A DNA stretch of 5,354 bases from Fusobacteriaceae bacterium (GTDB lineage Bacteria; Fusobacteriota; Fusobacteriia; Fusobacteriales; Fusobacteriaceae): positions 1-5,354 of the forward strand of contig DAOUPY010000138.1 in NCBI GenBank assembly GCA_030625925.1. The letters are read 5' to 3'. Position 1 is the stretch's first letter. Each line of letters opens with the position of its first letter. Below, piece after piece: positions 1 through 5,354 of the stretch. The position numbers and the translations under genes were made by a program. The notes under the pieces were generated by a model. The model saw only the letters and a program-made list of their open reading frames with translations. It ran no database searches and was not told the DNA's origin.

Positions 1-36
1 AAACAAGTTCTTTAGTAAACAATATCTTTCATTTTA

Positions 37-45
37 TGATATAAT
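37..45 (+). promoter_or_regulatory. Candidate extended -10 promoter upstream of the radical SAM gene
   Basis: A TG at 37-38, one base, then a perfect TATAAT at 40-45 forms an extended -10 element. No good -35 hexamer lies at 16-18 bases upstream, which is tolerated for extended -10 promoters. If used, transcription would begin near 52 and give a leader of about 200 bases that includes the foldable block at 108-190. The DNA is very AT-rich here, so a chance match is possible. Confidence 0.45.
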
Positions 46-107
46 TAAGAGTAAAAATAAAAATACTTTTTTCCTATTATTATTGTTTTCTAATAACTCC
101 TTTCCTG

Positions 108-190
108 TTAGCGTTTCCATGAGGTCACGAATATTAGGAAATTATCGTATCGACTTGGGCATACGTTGGTTTCTCTAAAATTAGAGAAAC
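108..190 (+). other. Foldable non-coding block in the leader (candidate structured RNA or mobile-element end)
   Basis: This block is visibly less AT-rich than its flanks and can form two consecutive hairpins. The first is nested: 108-114 pairs with 163-169 (including G-T pairs), 122-126 with 152-156, and 127-133 with 143-148 with one bulged A. An alternative pairing is 146-150 with 161-165 (CGTAT/ATACG). The second is a perfect 9-bp stem, 169-177 with 182-190, closing a four-base AAAT loop. No T-run follows, so it is not a simple terminator. I do not recognise a known riboswitch class. It could be a cis-acting leader RNA, or the right end (hairpin or omega-RNA-like tail) of an IS200/IS605-type element, but no transposase is visible in the window. 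Confidence 0.4.
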
Positions 191-256
191 TATAAGAAGG
201 AGAAGTATTAAGGGAAATCATAAAAAGGAAGAGTTAAGGTTAATTTGGAGGTAAAG

Positions 257-1444
257 ATGAAAATAAGTAAATGTGAAGCATTGGAATGGTTTGAATATTT
301 AGCAGACGTTCCTGTAGATGCAAAGGAAGTTTTTGATGAATATGAAGATATAATCAGATCTACCAAAAGACAGATCGAGAGATCATATATGAATGAAATA
401 GCTGAGATCCAAAGTAATATAGATGGATTAAAAAATATGAAAGGACGTACATACTATGTAGGAAAGAAGGAAAAATTCCCTCCAGGATGTATATCTTGCC
501 TGTTTGGTGACGGATTAGGAGGTATCAGAAAAACTCATACCTGTAACCTTACCTGCGAATTCTGTTACTACTACGATGCACTGGATTCAGTAGAACCCAT
601 CCCTGAAGATATGTGGGATATCGGAGAAGAACTATATGAGCCCGAAGATATCGACCTGTTATTATCTATTCAGAAGAAGCCATCTGGAATCGCCTATGTA
701 TACCTAGAACCATTTATGGAGATAGAAAAATACTATGATGTAGTAAAAAAATTCTCCGATGCAGGTGTTCACCAGCATATATATACAAATGGTACTCTGT
801 GTACAGATGACAATTTAAAAAAATTAGCTGAAGCAGGACTGGACGAGATCAGATTTAATCTTAATGCCAGCGATACCAGTGATCAGGTTATCGAGGCTAT
901 GAGAACTGCCCGTAAATATTTTAAATGGGTAGGTATAGAAACTCCTATGACTCCTAAATTCTATGAGGATTTCATGGCTAAAAAGGAAGCTATTCTATCT
1001 ATCGGATTAGATTATATGAACTGTGCCGAACTACATCTGGGAACGGATAATCTAAATAACTATATGGGTGAAAATTTCTATACATATAGAGACGGGTACA
1101 TGTCTCCACTTTGGTCTAGAAAGGTCACTCTTAAATTTATGGAGACTGCTGTCAATGAAAATTGGGATATGCTGATCCATGACTGTTCTAACCATACTAA
1201 GTATGCCAGAGAGATCAACAAGATGAAAAACAGCGGTCAATTTGGTTCCCATACCTATGTCAGCGAATTTGACAGGCCCCTTATTGCTGCATTTTTACCT
1301 ATCTTAGAGGATGAAAATTTCAAATTTTTAGATTCTACTCCCCTGCCGGCCAAGTATAAATTGGAAAACTGCAAGGAACATATCGAAGAGATCTTAGAAG
1401 ACTTTTCTTTTGACGATGAGATCTATGAAGGTTTTGAAGGATAA
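257..1444 (+). CDS. Radical SAM protein, COG2108-like (related to pyruvate formate-lyase activating enzyme)
   Basis: This encodes a 395-residue soluble radical SAM enzyme. The signature CxxxCxxC lies at C96-C100-C103 and should hold the [4Fe-4S] cluster that cleaves S-adenosylmethionine; an aromatic run follows C103. A second cysteine pair, C78 and C81, precedes it. The TIM-barrel core is recognisable by YLEP (about 149-152, in place of the usual GGEP), YTNGT (176-180) and GLDEIRFNL (194-202). The pattern of the later part, including NCAELHLG near 255-262 and HDCSNHTKYA near 308-317, resembles the uncharacterised COG2108 family as I remember it. The substrate is unknown. The ATG at 257 is chosen over the in-frame TTG at 245 because TTTGGAGGT (244-252) is a strong Shine-Dalgarno five bases upstream of it, and the TTG overlaps that site. 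The gene stands alone behind a long leader and ends 78 bases before the ZIP transporter. Confidence 0.85.
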   Translation: MKISKCEALEWFEYLADVPVDAKEVFDEYEDIIRSTKRQIERSYMNEIAEIQSNIDGLKNMKGRTYYVGKKEKFPPGCISCLFGDGLGGIRKTHTCNLTCEFCYYYDALDSVEPIPEDMWDIGEELYEPEDIDLLLSIQKKPSGIAYVYLEPFMEIEKYYDVVKKFSDAGVHQHIYTNGTLCTDDNLKKLAEAGLDEIRFNLNASDTSDQVIEAMRTARKYFKWVGIETPMTPKFYEDFMAKKEAILSIGLDYMNCAELHLGTDNLNNYMGENFYTYRDGYMSPLWSRKVTLKFMETAVNENWDMLIHDCSNHTKYAREINKMKNSGQFGSHTYVSEFDRPLIAAFLPILEDENFKFLDSTPLPAKYKLENCKEHIEEILEDFSFDDEIYEGFEG

Positions 1445-1462
1445 ATAAATATATATAAGAGG

Positions 1463-1518
1463 ATTCCCTCCTCCTGATCGGTATTATTCTAATAATAGTA
1501 CCCATTGGGAGGAGGAAT
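1463..1518 (+). promoter_or_regulatory. Long hairpin overlapping the transporter RBS (terminator/attenuator or RBS-masking element)
   Basis: The left arm at 1463-1474 (ATTCC, one bulged C, TCCTCC) pairs with GGAGGAGGAAT at 1508-1518. Inside, GGTA at 1480-1483 pairs with TACC at 1499-1502, and TTAT at 1484-1487 pairs with ATAA at 1492-1495 across a four-base loop, leaving TAG bulged. The outer stem is followed by T's at 1518-1522, so it has the shape of an intrinsic terminator for the radical SAM gene. The same right arm is the Shine-Dalgarno of the ZIP transporter gene, with the ATG at 1523. Folding would therefore hide the ribosome site or end transcription before the gene. Which applies, and whether metal or a protein shifts the fold, is inference. 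Confidence 0.65.
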
Positions 1519-1522
1519 TTTT

Positions 1523-2386
1523 ATGCATGAAAACTTTTACATTGCTTTCGGTCTCACCCTATTTGCAGGTTTGGCCACAGGAATAGGCAGTGCTTTGGCC
1601 TTTTTTACCAAACAAACGAATAAAAAATTTCTATCCCTGTCTCTTGGCTTTTCTGCCGGGGTAATGATCTATGTATCTTTTGTGGAAATCTTCGTCAAGG
1701 CAAAGATTTTTTTAGTCGCAGATCTAGGGATAGTAAAGGGAACCTGGGTTACTGTAGTTTCATTTTTCGGGGGAGTGCTCCTCATAGCCGTTATAGATAA
1801 GTTGGTTCCATCCTTTGAAAATCCCCATGAATTAAAGGGAGTTGAAGAGATCAGTGAAATTACTAACCTAGAAGATGATCTAGGAAAGATGGAAGAGGAT
1901 AAAAAAAGTGCAGGAGAACACGATAAAGTTAACCATGCCATGATGAGGATGGGTATATTCTCTGCTCTTGCCATTGGGATACATAATTTTCCTGAAGGGC
2001 TGGCTACCTTTATAGCTGCATTAAAAGATCCCTCATTGGGAGTTCCCATTGCAGTTGCCATAGCTATCCATAATATTCCAGAGGGAATAGCAGTCTCTGT
2101 ACCTATTTATTTTGCTACCGGAAATAAAAAGAAAGCATTTTTTTATTCCTTTCTTTCAGGGCTGGCAGAACCTGTAGGAGCCCTGGCAGGTTATTTAATA
2201 TTGATGCCTTTTTTATCCGATACAGTCTTCGGAATTATCTTTGCCGGGATTGCCGGGATAATGGTATTTATTTCTTTAGATGAGCTCCTTCCGGCAGCAC
2301 AAAAATATGGCCAGCACCATCTCTCTATCTATGGACTGATCAGCGGTATGGGTGTCATGGCTATCAGTTTATTATTATTTATTTAA
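1523..2386 (+). CDS. zupT: ZIP-family metal transporter, ZupT type
   Basis: This encodes a 287-residue inner-membrane importer of the ZIP (GufA/ZupT) family, which brings in zinc and often iron, manganese or other divalent ions. Eight hydrophobic segments are visible, roughly at 4-28, 36-57, 73-92, 143-166, 172-197, 205-230, 233-255 and 266-287. The two metal-binding signatures are intact: HNFPEG at 154-159 and HNIPEG at 183-188. Between segments 3 and 4 is an acidic loop (about 100-140) with a few histidines, the usual place for variable metal-sensing residues in ZIP proteins. Length is a little above E. coli ZupT because of this loop. The ATG at 1523 is preferred over the in-frame TTG at 1505: GGAGGAGG at 1508-1515 is an excellent ribosome site seven bases before it and would itself be translated from the TTG. 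That ribosome site lies in the arm of the hairpin at 1463-1518. Metal preference cannot be read from the sequence. Confidence 0.92.
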   Translation: MHENFYIAFGLTLFAGLATGIGSALAFFTKQTNKKFLSLSLGFSAGVMIYVSFVEIFVKAKIFLVADLGIVKGTWVTVVSFFGGVLLIAVIDKLVPSFENPHELKGVEEISEITNLEDDLGKMEEDKKSAGEHDKVNHAMMRMGIFSALAIGIHNFPEGLATFIAALKDPSLGVPIAVAIAIHNIPEGIAVSVPIYFATGNKKKAFFYSFLSGLAEPVGALAGYLILMPFLSDTVFGIIFAGIAGIMVFISLDELLPAAQKYGQHHLSIYGLISGMGVMAISLLLFI

Positions 2387-2388
2387 TT

Positions 2389-2417
2389 TTGTCTTATTAG
2401 AGTATATATGATAAAAT
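2389..2417 (+). promoter_or_regulatory. Promoter of the helicase gene
   Basis: TTGTCT at 2389-2394 and TAAAAT at 2412-2417 are separated by 17 bases, and a TG at 2409-2410 makes the -10 extended. The predicted start near 2424 leaves a short leader of about 30 bases before the ATG at 2456. The promoter begins only three bases after the transporter stop codon, so the helicase is probably transcribed independently; I see no terminator between the two genes. Confidence 0.6.
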
Positions 2418-2455
2418 ATTAAATAATAAATTTTTATAGATCAAGGAGAAAAAAC

Positions 2456-3739
2456 ATGTTATTTAATGAATTAAATTTAGTTGAACCATTATTAGAAGCC
2501 ATTAAAAAAAGGGGCTATATAGAAGCTACACCTATACAAGAGCAAGCTATCCCACTTATTATGGATGGAAGAGATATCATAGGATCTTCTCAAACGGGAA
2601 CGGGTAAAACAGCAGCCTTTGCTCTTCCAATTTTGCAAAAAATCGCTTTAGGAGGTAAGTCCAAGGATCTAACAGCATTAATTTTAGCTCCTACGAGAGA
2701 ATTGGCACTCCAAATAGAAGAGAGTGTACATTCGTACGGGAAAAATACCAGAGTTACCAGTGCCGTAATCTTTGGAGGAGTTTCACCTATAAAACAGATA
2801 CACAAACTTAAAACAGGACCAAATATCATCGTAGCTACCCCTGGTAGATTACTTGATTTAATTTCAAAGGGTTACATCAACCTAGAACTGGTAGACCAAT
2901 TAGTAATCGATGAAGCTGACCGTATGTTAGATATGGGAATGATCATCGAAGTTCGTAAGATCATCTCAAAACTACCAGAGGAAAGACAAACTATGCTCTT
3001 TTCTGCTACCATGCCAGATGAGATAACAAACTTAGTAACAACTGCAATGATTGATCCAGTGGATATCTCGATATCACCTACATCTTCTACTGTAGATACT
3101 GTTAACCAAAGTATATATTTAGTAGATAAAGGAGATAAGCCAGCTCTTTTACTTCATGTTTTAAAGAAACAAAAGATTAGTTCTGCAATTGTCTTTGCCA
3201 GAACTAAGTTTAGAGCCAACGATATCAATGAGATGTTATTGGAAGCAGGTTATAAATCAGATGTTATCCATGGAGAGAGAGCTCAGTCTGCTAGACAGAG
3301 GACTATAAGGGATTTAAAAAAAGGAAATATTCAAATCTTAGTAGCTACAGATCTGGCTTCTAGAGGTCTTGATATAGATGATCTTTCCCACGTTATAAAC
3401 TATGATCTTACCAGTATTCCTGAAACTTATGTTCATAGAATTGGTAGAACAGGTAGAGCAGGCAGCGAAGGAATCTCAATTTCGTTTTGTGATATAGAGG
3501 AAAAAAGATTTCTTAGAACTATCCAAAAAACTATAGGTAAAACTATCTATGTTGAAAAGGATCAGCCTTATCACCTTAGAGACACAAAACCTTCTTTTAG
3601 TGACTTACAGACAACAAGGGAAGAAAGAGACAAGAAAAAATATGACTTCCAAGGAACTTCTACAGGGAGAAAAGCTCCGACTAGAAGAGGTAAAAAAGGT
3701 CCTTCTAGAAAACCTAAAACTTTTAAAAAAGGGAGCTAA
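2456..3739 (+). CDS. DEAD-box ATP-dependent RNA helicase, RhlE type
   Basis: This encodes a 427-residue cytoplasmic RNA helicase with both RecA-like domains complete. Visible motifs in order: Q-motif with TPIQ at 25-28; motif I SQTGTGKT at 45-52 (Walker A); PTREL at 79-83; TPGR at 128-131; DEAD at 152-155 followed by RMLDMG; SAT at 183-185; IVFARTK near 245-251; VATDLASRGLDI at 296-307; HRIGRTGR at 327-334. The MLDMG after DEAD and the wording of the C-terminal domain point to the RhlE subgroup, which acts in RNA unwinding, ribosome assembly or mRNA decay and often in cold adaptation. Residues from about 385 form a low-complexity, Lys/Arg-rich tail, typical of an RNA-binding extension. AAGGAG at 2443-2448 lies seven bases before the ATG. 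The gene has its own promoter and a terminator after it. Assignment to RhlE rather than another DEAD-box paralogue (CshA or DeaD) is less certain than the helicase call. Confidence 0.95.
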   Translation: MLFNELNLVEPLLEAIKKRGYIEATPIQEQAIPLIMDGRDIIGSSQTGTGKTAAFALPILQKIALGGKSKDLTALILAPTRELALQIEESVHSYGKNTRVTSAVIFGGVSPIKQIHKLKTGPNIIVATPGRLLDLISKGYINLELVDQLVIDEADRMLDMGMIIEVRKIISKLPEERQTMLFSATMPDEITNLVTTAMIDPVDISISPTSSTVDTVNQSIYLVDKGDKPALLLHVLKKQKISSAIVFARTKFRANDINEMLLEAGYKSDVIHGERAQSARQRTIRDLKKGNIQILVATDLASRGLDIDDLSHVINYDLTSIPETYVHRIGRTGRAGSEGISISFCDIEEKRFLRTIQKTIGKTIYVEKDQPYHLRDTKPSFSDLQTTREERDKKKYDFQGTSTGRKAPTRRGKKGPSRKPKTFKKGS

Positions 3740-3759
3740 TACCCTGAAAATATAATAGT

Positions 3760-3819
3760 AAAAAGCTAATGCTTCCCACCTGCCTCTATCTTGGTTGTTG
3801 GAGAAGGTTAGCTTTTTTT
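3760..3819 (+). terminator. Intrinsic terminator after the helicase gene
   Basis: AAAAAGCTAA at 3760-3769 pairs perfectly with TTAGCTTTTT at 3808-3817. Inner pairing continues with CTTC (3772-3775) to GAAG (3803-3806) and CCA (3776-3778) to TGG (3799-3801), and a seven-T run fills 3813-3819. The A-run at the left arm means it could also stop transcription coming from the right. At 60 bases it is longer than a minimal terminator. It starts 20 bases after the helicase stop codon. Confidence 0.8.
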
Positions 3820-3828
3820 ATTTACGAT

Positions 3829-3890
3829 AATTAGGATCCTATAATCATTAAAACTTTTGAAAGATTTCATAGTATACTGTAAGAAATGAT
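3829..3890 (+). repeat. Direct repeat, left copy (decayed gene 3' end plus promoter element)
   Basis: This 62-base stretch aligns with 4622-4681; by hand I count about 54 identical columns of 62, with six substitutions (five of them transitions) and two one-base indels. The last 21-22 bases (from 3869) are identical in both copies. The right copy codes for the last 13 residues (NWDTISLKLLEDL) of the spherulation-family protein. Here the equivalent Trp codon reads TAG and indels break the frame, so this copy looks like the leftover 3' end of a related gene. It begins nine bases after the helicase terminator's T-run. Confidence 0.75.
3848..3878 (+). promoter_or_regulatory. Candidate promoter for the spherulation-family gene, inside the left repeat
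   Basis: TATACT at 3873-3878 is a good -10 hexamer. The matching -35 position holds only TTAAAA at 3848-3853 with a 19-base spacer, weaker than the equivalent in the right repeat because of one substitution and one inserted base. A start near 3885 would leave about 30 bases before the ATG at 3914. This fits the strong terminator just upstream, which makes a fresh promoter necessary. Confidence 0.45.
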
Positions 3891-3913
3891 GGAGAATTAT
3901 AAGGAGGAAAAGG

Positions 3914-4663
3914 ATGAGAAATATATTTATAGTTGCCTTTATATTTGGATTGGGAATAATATTTTGGCTGAAACCCAAAAAATATGGGTATATAATACCT
4001 GCTTATATCCCACTGGGAGAAAATTTTGACGTTGATTTTGATGGGATAGCTAAATTTTCAAAGGGGAATAAGGTGATAACAATAGTTAATCCAAATAACG
4101 GACCCATAAGCAGGGAGGAGAATAAATATTACTTTGAAAAGTTAGAGGATAAAATAAAACAGATCCAAAAGAATGGCGGGAAAGTGATTGGGTATGTATC
4201 TACCGATTATGGAGACAGGGATGAAATGGAAGTAAGAAAGGATATAGACCTTTGGAAAAAGGAATGGGATATAGATGGGATCTTTTTAGATGAAGGGATG
4301 GGGAGCTGTGGTGATAGCTGTGAAAAGTTGATAAAAAAGTATCAGGATTACTATGAATATATAGGAGATCAAATCATTGTTACCAATGCAGGGTATATAG
4401 ATGAAAACTATGAAAAATTTTTAAAAGATGGGATAATTATGATAGTCTTTGAAAATACCTATAAAAATTTCATATCTCCTGATAACTATCTGGGTAACCT
4501 GGATCTGCAGAGTGGGAAAAAAGGGGTCTTACTGCACACAAGTCCTATGGATATAGATAAAAAAAAATTAAAAAGATTATATAAAAAATATAATTTGGAC
4601 TATATATATTTAACTTCTAAAAATTGGGATACTATATCATTGAAACTTTTGGAGGACTTATAG
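3914..4663 (+). CDS. Membrane-anchored spherulation-specific family 4 protein
   Basis: This encodes a 249-residue protein with one hydrophobic segment at 3-19 followed by KPKK, so it is probably tethered by an uncleaved signal anchor with the rest outside the membrane. The body matches the spherulation-specific family 4 pattern as I know it: IPAYIP at 27-33, IVNPNNGP at 57-64, GYVSTDYGDR at 93-102, DIDLWKKEW at 110-118, DGIFLDEG at 121-128 and TNAG at 157-160. The fold is expected to be a TIM barrel, with relatives linked to polygalactosaminidase-like glycoside hydrolases; D121, D126 and E127 would line the likely active cleft. Enzyme activity and sugar substrate are inference. AAGGAGG at 3901-3907 lies six bases before the ATG. 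The gene is bracketed by imperfect direct repeats, the right one covering its own 3' end, which suggests a duplicated cassette. No cysteine lipobox is seen, and no terminator follows. Confidence 0.8.
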   Translation: MRNIFIVAFIFGLGIIFWLKPKKYGYIIPAYIPLGENFDVDFDGIAKFSKGNKVITIVNPNNGPISREENKYYFEKLEDKIKQIQKNGGKVIGYVSTDYGDRDEMEVRKDIDLWKKEWDIDGIFLDEGMGSCGDSCEKLIKKYQDYYEYIGDQIIVTNAGYIDENYEKFLKDGIIMIVFENTYKNFISPDNYLGNLDLQSGKKGVLLHTSPMDIDKKKLKRLYKKYNLDYIYLTSKNWDTISLKLLEDL

Positions 4664-4681
4664 TATACTGTAAGAAATGAT
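4622..4681 (+). repeat. Direct repeat, right copy (end of spherulation-family gene plus promoter element)
   Basis: This 60-base partner of 3829-3890 starts 793 bases downstream of it. It covers the last 13 codons and the TAG of the spherulation-family gene and then the identical promoter-like segment ending AAGAAATGAT. Because the coding part is intact here and broken in the left copy, the right copy is the likely functional version. The repeat ends where similarity to a nitroreductase tail begins. Confidence 0.75.
4640..4669 (+). promoter_or_regulatory. Candidate promoter inside the right repeat
   Basis: TTGAAA at 4640-4645 and TATACT at 4664-4669 are separated by 18 bases, each one mismatch from the sigma-70 consensus. 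The -35 lies within the last codons of the preceding gene and the -10 starts right after its stop codon. A start near 4676 would transcribe the nitroreductase remnant as untranslated leader and then the exported-protein gene at 4836. Confidence 0.55.
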
Positions 4682-4819
4682 AAAAAACATGAGGAATATA
4701 TAAAATTATTAAAGATTCCAAATGGTTATACACTGCATCATGGGATAGTATTTGGATATCCTGCCAAAGAAAAATTAAAATCACAACCAAGAAAGGGCAG
4801 TTTCAACAGGATAAAATAA
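4679..4819 (+). pseudogene. Orphan C-terminal fragment of a nitroreductase-family gene
   Basis: This frame reads 46 codons to a TAA at 4817-4819. It contains KLLKIPNGYTLHHGIVFGYP followed by a Lys/Arg-rich stretch ending NRIK. That is the wording of the C-terminal tail of many nitroreductase-family flavoproteins (IP-GY...-GYP then a proline/basic tail). The FMN-binding core, an N-terminus, a start codon and a ribosome site are all missing. The frame is the same as the spherulation-family gene, separated only by its TAG (4661-4663) and five open codons. I read it as the leftover 3' end of a nitroreductase gene whose front was lost when the repeat-flanked segment formed. The call rests on motif memory over a short stretch, so a chance open frame is not excluded, although the match is specific. 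Confidence 0.6.
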
Positions 4820-4835
4820 ATATGGAGGTTAAATT

Positions 4836-5354
4836 ATGAAGCATAAATTAAATAAGAAAGCTGTAAGGATAATAATTTTATTGTCGGTAATATTTTTAAT
4901 GTTTAATGTAATAAACTCAAAACAACCAAAGGAAGTAGGAGTAAGGGACTATATGCCGAATAAACCTATGGTTAAGATCTTTGACGGGGGATTTGAAGGG
5001 GCTGGAAGTGTAGAAATAATAGATAAGATAAAGGGTGAATTTTATCAGAAGAAAATTTTGGATACTGCTACCATGGGAGCAGCCGTTTATCGTGTAAATA
5101 AAGATGGTTACAGGTTGGTATATAGAGAAGGGGAGACAAATAAGTTAAAAGATAACTATATAGATGAAAAATCAAACAATAATTTAATCTTACTCAGATC
5201 CCCGATTAAAAAAGGAATTTCTTGGATAAATGACGATAAATCTACATATAAGATCTTATCTGTAGATGAAAAGATAGAATTAATGGGTGAGGAGATAGAG
5301 GCAGTGAAATTAAGATATAGAAAGGACAAATCTGAATACTGTATCTATTTCGCT
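4836..5354 (+). CDS. Exported or membrane-anchored protein of unknown function, 3' end beyond the window
   Basis: An open frame runs 173 codons from ATG 4836 to the window edge without a stop, so the C-terminus is missing. GGAGG at 4824-4828 lies seven bases before the ATG. Residues 1-11 are basic (MKHKLNKKAVR) and about 12-27 are hydrophobic, which makes a signal peptide or N-terminal anchor; no lipobox cysteine follows. The mature part begins near DYMPNKPMVKIFDGG and continues with alternating strand-like segments, including LILLRSPIKKGISW, a Lys/Asp-rich turn, then IEAVKLRY and EYCIYFA. This resembles small secreted beta-rich proteins of clostridia and bacilli that are annotated as hypothetical or lipoprotein (possibly the DUF3108-like/TapB-like group, from memory only). 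I do not assign a function. It probably uses the promoter in the right repeat. Confidence 0.75.
   Translation, partial: MKHKLNKKAVRIIILLSVIFLMFNVINSKQPKEVGVRDYMPNKPMVKIFDGGFEGAGSVEIIDKIKGEFYQKKILDTATMGAAVYRVNKDGYRLVYREGETNKLKDNYIDEKSNNNLILLRSPIKKGISWINDDKSTYKILSVDEKIELMGEEIEAVKLRYRKDKSEYCIYFA

Noticed and set aside
34..120. 28-residue frame on the - strand beginning METLTGKELL with a hydrophobic end
   Set aside because: No Shine-Dalgarno sequence precedes the ATG, and it reads across the leader promoter candidate; too short to support without conservation.
2..178. Open frame of 58 codons at the left edge on the + strand
   Set aside because: It has no visible start or ribosome site, its composition is low-complexity and AT-driven, and its second half coincides with the foldable block; it looks like chance or a non-coding leader.
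1052..1252. 66-codon frame on the - strand inside the radical SAM gene
   Set aside because: Antisense shadow of a well-supported coding region.
1669..2061. 130-codon frame on the - strand inside the transporter gene
   Set aside because: It is opposite a clearly conserved ZIP gene with both metal-binding motifs; its protein has no recognisable domain and no ribosome site.
2590..2829. 79-codon frame on the - strand inside the helicase gene
   Set aside because: It is the complement of the ATP-binding motif region; no independent support.
3549..3755. 68-codon + strand frame overlapping the helicase C-terminus
   Set aside because: It arises from the Lys/Arg-rich, A-rich tail read in another frame; its sequence is low-complexity and has no ribosome site of its own.
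3760..3819. Long hairpin considered as a small RNA or riboswitch
   Set aside because: Its position right after a stop codon, A-run/T-run arms and seven T's are fully explained by an intrinsic terminator.
4677..4703. Tiny frame starting at ATG 4677 (MIKNMRNI) that echoes the MRNI start of the spherulation-family protein
   Set aside because: Only eight codons and no Shine-Dalgarno; the resemblance covers a few AT-rich codons, and the other frame here reads as a nitroreductase tail.

Overview
The window is low-GC DNA with strong Shine-Dalgarno sites, AGA-rich arginine usage and AT-rich spacers. All recognisable genes lie on the + strand. The protein set (a COG2108-like radical SAM protein, a ZupT-type ZIP transporter, an RhlE-type DEAD-box helicase and a spherulation-specific family 4 protein) fits an anaerobic low-GC bacterium. 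My best guess is a member of the Fusobacteriota (Ilyobacter, Propionigenium or Psychrilyobacter type) or a clostridium. This is an impression from codon use and gene style, not a demonstrated placement.

Layout: 1-256 is a non-coding leader with an extended -10 promoter candidate and a compact, less AT-rich block that can fold into two adjacent hairpins. A radical SAM enzyme gene follows (257-1444). The 78-base gap to the ZIP transporter gene (1523-2386) holds a long imperfect hairpin whose right arm is the transporter's Shine-Dalgarno sequence, followed directly by five T's. It could act as a terminator/attenuator, an RBS-masking element, or both. A helicase gene with its own promoter (2456-3739) comes next and ends at a clear intrinsic terminator (3760-3819).

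The right-hand part is an accessory-looking patchwork. A small membrane-anchored spherulation-family protein (3914-4663) is bracketed by two imperfect direct repeats of about 60 bases. The second repeat spans the 3' end of this gene, and the first looks like the decayed 3' end of a related gene, so the locus probably arose by duplication and deletion. Immediately after the gene's stop codon, in the same frame, lies what reads as the orphan C-terminal tail of a nitroreductase (4679-4819). The window ends inside an exported or membrane-anchored protein gene of unknown function (4836 to the edge).

Working together: the first three genes look like ordinary, individually regulated housekeeping or metal-homeostasis genes. 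The last two encode envelope proteins and may share a promoter arrangement through the repeat. I see no tRNA, rRNA, CRISPR array or intact insertion sequence. The main points worth checking are the hairpin over the transporter start, the repeat-flanked gene, the nitroreductase remnant and the structured leader.
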